DNA of 9,075 nucleotides, taken from NCBI GenBank assembly GCA_017616955.1, contig JAFZXD010000188.1, positions 1 through 9,075 of the forward strand, in the 5' to 3' direction. The notes under the pieces are model-generated. The model worked only from the letters and a program-made list of their open reading frames with translations, searched no databases and was not told where the DNA came from. This DNA comes from Eubacterium sp. (GTDB lineage: Bacteria; Bacillota; Clostridia; Lachnospirales; Lachnospiraceae). Of this stretch, positions 6,645-9,075 are shown in pieces; position 1 is the first letter of the stretch, and each line of letters starts with the position of its first letter. The translations under genes and the position numbers were made by a program.

Positions 6645-7565
6645 CTACTTATTCTTCTTAAGTGAATCAGCAACGAGTGCTCCAAGTGCGAGTGAGTTAA
6701 CCTTTACTTCAAAGCTGTCTGATCTTGACGTCAGGATAACCGGTGCGGCTGTTCCTGTAATAAGATTTCCGTTCTTTACATTTGCAAAATGTACCAGACC
6801 CTTGTAAAGAATATTTCCGGCATGAATGTCCGGGAAGAGAAGAACATCAGCATCTCCGACTATCTTTCTTCCTGTAGCTCCCTTATGTTCTGCAGCTTCA
6901 GGAACTGTAGCAAGATCAAGCGAAAGAGGTCCGTCAACGATACATCTCTCTATCTCACCACGCTCATTCATCTTAGTAAGCTCATCTGCCTCAACTGTCT
7001 CAGGCATCTTAGGATTTACAACTTCAACTGCTGCAAGAGGGGCAACCTTCGGATTGTCGATTCCGCAAGCCTCACAGATCTCAACTGTGTTTCTGATGAT
7101 ATTTGCTTTGTCCTCAAGTGTAGGGTATGGAACAAATGCAACATCAGTAAGGAAGAGAAGGTGATCTACGCCTTCCATCTCGAATACACAAACGTGTGAA
7201 AGTGGGCGTCCTGTACGAAGACCAACTTCCTTATCAAGTACACTTCTAAGGAAATCCTTAGTATCAAGAAGACCCTTCATGTACATATCAGCTTTTCCGT
7301 CAGATACAAGCTTAACTGCTGTACGAGCTGCTTCTGTCTTGTCTTTTACATCAATAACCTCGTAACCATCAAGGCTCATACCGATTTCATCGGCAACTTT
7401 CTTGATCTCATCAGCATCTCCAACGAGAATGGAGTCAGCAATGTTTCTTTCCTTTGCTGCCTTTACTGCAAGAAGAACCTCACTGTCCTGTGCAACTGCA
7501 ACAGACACTTTCTTCTTCTCAACTGTAGCCAGTTTCTTTAACAGATCGTCAAAGCTCTTATTCAT
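6645..7565 (-). CDS. ptb: Phosphate butyryltransferase
   Basis: Converts butyryl-CoA and phosphate to butyryl phosphate and CoA, feeding Buk. At 306 residues it is the usual length for this branch of the phosphate acetyl/butyryl transferase family. Visible landmarks: VAVAQDSEVLLAV (22-34), KADMYMKGLLDTKDFLRSVL (91-110), GLRTGRPLSHVCVFEM (115-130), LTDVAFVPYPTLEDKANIIRN (139-159 region), DGPLSLD (211-217), FPDIHAGNILYKGL (244-257) and TSRSDS (279-284). The last two belong to the conserved phosphotransacetylase core. The start ATG at 7565 has GAGGA (7576-7572) six bases upstream. ptb before buk is the same order as in Clostridium acetobutylicum. This route distinguishes the organism from the many gut butyrate producers that use butyryl-CoA:acetate CoA-transferase, though it may have both. 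No clear promoter is seen in the 51-base gap upstream. Confidence 0.97.
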   Translation of the reverse strand: MNKSFDDLLKKLATVEKKKVSVAVAQDSEVLLAVKAAKERNIADSILVGDADEIKKVADEIGMSLDGYEVIDVKDKTEAARTAVKLVSDGKADMYMKGLLDTKDFLRSVLDKEVGLRTGRPLSHVCVFEMEGVDHLLFLTDVAFVPYPTLEDKANIIRNTVEICEACGIDNPKVAPLAAVEVVNPKMPETVEADELTKMNERGEIERCIVDGPLSLDLATVPEAAEHKGATGRKIVGDADVLLFPDIHAGNILYKGLVHFANVKNGNLITGTAAPVILTSRSDSFEVKVNSLALGALVADSLKKNK

Positions 7566-7593
7566 AATTTTTCCTCACATTTCCTTCTATATT

Positions 7594-7613
7594 TTGTAAC
7601 CGCTCAGCGATTA
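7594..7613 (-). other. Small RNA-type hairpin before ptb
   Basis: On the minus strand TAATCGC, loop TGA, GCGGTTA: seven base pairs including one T-G (U-G) wobble. The wobble makes it pair better as minus-strand RNA than as plus-strand RNA. There is no U-run after it, so it is not a standard terminator. It could stabilise the ptb mRNA 5' side or be chance. Confidence 0.3.
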
Positions 7614-7616
7614 CTA

Positions 7617-7871
7617 TTATTTCTTTTTATCCCTGGCATCCACTATATATTGAGCCGCAACAGGTAAAATCGCCAGAAGTAATGCGATAGCAGTGAGCAT
7701 CTTATCAGAGCTCTGCTTCTTAAGAGCCTTCATGTAAGCAGACTTAATGTCCTTACGTTCTCTCTTCTCCTGCTTTTTTAAAGCTTTCTTTTCAAGCTTC
7801 TTCGCCTTTTTGGCATTCTTCCTTGCGAGGTTTACGGCCTTCTTTGCTTTACTAACTCCGTTTTTCTCCAT
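7617..7871 (-). CDS. Small lysine-rich protein with C-terminal membrane helix, unknown function
   Basis: An 84-residue protein I cannot assign to a named family. Residues 1-56 are extremely basic (23 lysines in the whole protein by my count), mostly A/K/L/E, and look like a helical, possibly coiled-coil, segment. Residues 58-76 (MLTAIALLLAILPVAAQYI) form a probable membrane helix, followed by a short basic tail, DARDKKK. The basic part should lie in the cytosol, where it could bind nucleic acid or anionic lipid; this is inference from charge. The start ATG at 7871 has AGGGGAG (7884-7878) six bases upstream, which supports it as a real gene. It lies between the DUF3592-like gene (41-base gap) and ptb (51-base gap), on the same strand. 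Confidence 0.75.
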   Translation of the reverse strand: MEKNGVSKAKKAVNLARKNAKKAKKLEKKALKKQEKRERKDIKSAYMKALKKQSSDKMLTAIALLLAILPVAAQYIVDARDKKK

Positions 7872-7890
7872 ACGCTTCTCCCCTCTGTAA

Positions 7891-7909
7891 GATCAGATTC
7901 TCTCTGATC
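7891..7909 (-). other. Intercistronic hairpin before the lysine-rich gene
   Basis: GATCAGA (7891-7897) and TCTGATC (7903-7909), a perfect 7-bp stem with a five-base loop, three bases from the upstream stop codon. On the minus strand it is followed by TTACAG, not a U-run, so it is more likely an mRNA processing or stability element than a full terminator. Confidence 0.4.
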
Positions 7910-7912
7910 AGA

Positions 7913-8326
7913 CTAACTCCAAATGTGCGCCAGATAGCTCAACAGCGCTGCAAGCGCAATAAAGACGAACATCGGAATAACTCCGATAAGTGTTTCTTTT
8001 ACGCCTTTCTTATGGACTCTGTCATTGCCGATAAATCTGTGAACCCCTTCTTTCTCTATCAGCTCGACCTCTTCACCTTTTTCAAATATACAGAACATAG
8101 GGCTCTGTTTTGAATATGCAGTGTTTCCACTGTCGGTGACGATAGTAAGTTCCATAACATTTCTTTTTAAAAGCTCATCATGAACTTTTTCTATGGACTT
8201 TATCTTTCCTTTTACAGGAGTCCAGTCCTTTAACTTTTTCTTTTTTCTATGTGCACGTCCCGCCGAACAGAAGTACAGTTCGACGAGAAATAATACCATA
8301 AATATACATGCAACTAAGTTCTTCAA
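7913..8326 (-). CDS. Two-pass membrane protein with DUF3592-like domain
   Basis: A 137-residue protein. There is one hydrophobic helix at 4-22, a basic turn RAHRKKKKLK (24-33), a soluble region at about 34-110, and a second helix at 112-134. The central region starts W-T-P-V-K-G-K-I-x-S-I-E and ends with FEKGEEVELIEKEGVHRFIGND. This matches the general shape of DUF3592 proteins: two membrane helices around a small beta-rich domain with the W-x-x-V-x-G-x-I motif. The function of that family is not known. The start is TTG at 8326-8324, with GGAG (8337-8334) seven bases upstream; the nearby ATG at 8339 is out of frame. It has its own promoter at 8381-8409 and is separated from the GldG-type gene by 93 bases. 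Confidence 0.75.
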   Translation of the reverse strand: MKNLVACIFMVLFLVELYFCSAGRAHRKKKKLKDWTPVKGKIKSIEKVHDELLKRNVMELTIVTDSGNTAYSKQSPMFCIFEKGEEVELIEKEGVHRFIGNDRVHKKGVKETLIGVIPMFVFIALAALLSYLAHIWS

Positions 8327-8333
8327 AGTCTAT

Positions 8334-8337
8334 CTCC
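8334..8337 (-). promoter_or_regulatory. Ribosome binding site for the TTG start of the DUF3592-like gene
   Basis: GGAG on the minus strand, seven bases before TTG at 8326-8324. It supports a TTG start rather than the first in-frame ATG at codon 10, which would cut the first membrane helix. Confidence 0.65.
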
Positions 8338-8380
8338 ATGTTTTTTGATTCTTCGTTTTTTCGACTACCTCAACTCTACA

Positions 8381-8409
8381 ATCATACATGGAATTCACCA
8401 ATGTGTAAA
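8381..8409 (-). promoter_or_regulatory. Sigma-70-type promoter for the DUF3592-like gene and possibly genes downstream
   Basis: On the minus strand TTTACA (8409-8404), a 17-base spacer and TATGAT (8386-8381), each matching consensus at five of six positions. Transcription would start near 8374, about 48 bases before the TTG start. It could also serve the lysine-rich gene and ptb-buk by read-through. Confidence 0.7.
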
Positions 8410-8419
8410 GTGCTTTGAT

Positions 8420-9075
8420 TTATTTCTTCTTTCGTTTAAGCCATATGAATATACCCAGAACTATAAGAACGAGCGGTATTACAAATATGAACAGTAAACC
8501 TATTACTATCATATTGCTGTTTGGTACAGTCACATACTGAGGCTCTATGGATTTAACCGGAATCGATACTGTTGTTTCATGATCCACAAGGTTACTCATC
8601 ATATTTCCAAACAGTTTTACATTATTTCCGGAAACCGCATTATCTACATTATCATCTGTTACAAGCGGTGTTCCGAATATTACAAACTTTGAATCACCCT
8701 TCTCTGAATAAGCTCCGAGAATAAAGCTTCCCTGCTCATCGCCCTCTTCAAAACCGGTTGTGGTAGCCTTAGTAATATTCTTCTTCAGAACCGCATTGTC
8801 TGAAGTCTGAGCAAATACAACTACATCTGAAGATGCTGCGTCTGCATCAGTTGCTGTAGCAGCTTCATCTTTGATCTCGCTGAATCCAACTGACTGAACC
8901 ATAAGGATTGTATCACCCGCTGAAGTTCCGGCTTTACCGTTACTGAGGATTCCCGGAATAAGGTAATCAGCTTCCTTGTAATAGTAATTTCTGTCACTTT
9001 CCATTATGACCCCACGCTTAACTTCCAGATGATAATCGGCAACGAGGGAATTCAGATTATCAAGAGACTTTTCAG
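8420..9075 (-). CDS. GldG-family ABC transporter accessory protein, C-terminal part only
   Basis: The gene runs off the right edge; 217 C-terminal residues are visible, because the reading frame stays open from 9073 through the ATG at 9004. The segment just before that ATG, NLNSLVADYHLEVKRGVIM, and the following YYYKEADYLIPGIL resemble the ABC_transp_aux domain of GldG-like proteins. That domain is predicted to be extracytoplasmic, works beside an ABC permease and ATPase, and has unknown substrate. The visible part ends with a membrane helix (MIVIGLLFIF through LGIFIW) and a basic KRKKK tail, as in that family. An internal start at 9004 is rejected because homologous sequence continues upstream and no Shine-Dalgarno site precedes it. 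The matching ABC permease and ATPase genes are expected beyond 9075. Confidence 0.75.
   Translation of the reverse strand, partial: EKSLDNLNSLVADYHLEVKRGVIMESDRNYYYKEADYLIPGILSNGKAGTSAGDTILMVQSVGFSEIKDEAATATDADAASSDVVVFAQTSDNAVLKKNITKATTTGFEEGDEQGSFILGAYSEKGDSKFVIFGTPLVTDDNVDNAVSGNNVKLFGNMMSNLVDHETTVSIPVKSIEPQYVTVPNSNMIVIGLLFIFVIPLVLIVLGIFIWLKRKKK

Noticed and set aside
6136..7599. Plus-strand open frames opposite buk and ptb
   Set aside because: Antisense of well-identified enzymes, with serine-rich shadow composition.
1..9075. CRISPR array, tRNA, rRNA, integrase or transposase gene
   Set aside because: No spaced direct repeats, no tRNA-like cloverleaf with CCA or T-loop consensus, and no recombinase-like protein was seen on either strand.

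Overview
The window looks like chromosome of a butyrate-producing Firmicute, most likely a Lachnospiraceae member (Butyrivibrio, Coprococcus or a relative). The evidence is a ptb-buk pair for the butyrate kinase route, moderately AT-rich DNA with strong AGGAGG-type ribosome binding sites, occasional TTG starts, and a GldG-type ABC accessory protein and MraY-like enzyme of the Clostridia style. Genus is inference; there is no rRNA or other marker here.

Layout. Positions 1-281 (minus) hold the N-terminus of an ABC exporter subunit with a TTG start. Positions 282-668 are a 387-base gap between divergent genes. Most of that gap (about 372-617) is one large, highly self-complementary element: a near-perfect outer inverted repeat, flanking TATAT direct repeats, and four nested hairpins. 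Positions 669-1694 (plus) are a Gfo/Idh/MocA oxidoreductase, closed by a strong terminator at 1723-1753. Everything from 1787 to the right end is on the minus strand. Read in the direction of transcription this is: the end of a GldG-family protein (9075-8420), a DUF3592-like two-pass membrane protein (8326-7913), a small lysine-rich membrane protein (7871-7617), ptb (7565-6645), buk (6605-5544), a 588-residue anchored surface protein with an acidic/aromatic tail (5469-3703), an MraY/WecA-family transferase (3674-2694) and aroD (2584-1787).

Function. Ptb and Buk convert butyryl-CoA to butyrate with ATP formation and are the metabolic core of the window. The surface protein and MraY-like enzyme are 28 bases apart and probably cotranscribed, which suggests an envelope link. 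AroD makes 3-dehydroshikimate and has its own good promoter (TTGCAA, 17 bases, TATAAT) in the gap behind mraY. A second good promoter (TTTACA, 17 bases, TATGAT) precedes the DUF3592-like gene. No convincing terminator lies between the minus-strand genes, so partial read-through down the array is plausible.

Most of the window is ordinary housekeeping and envelope sequence. The one feature that ordinary annotation would miss is the folded element at 372-617. It is best explained as a MITE-like mobile or palindromic repeat, with a structured RNA as the alternative.
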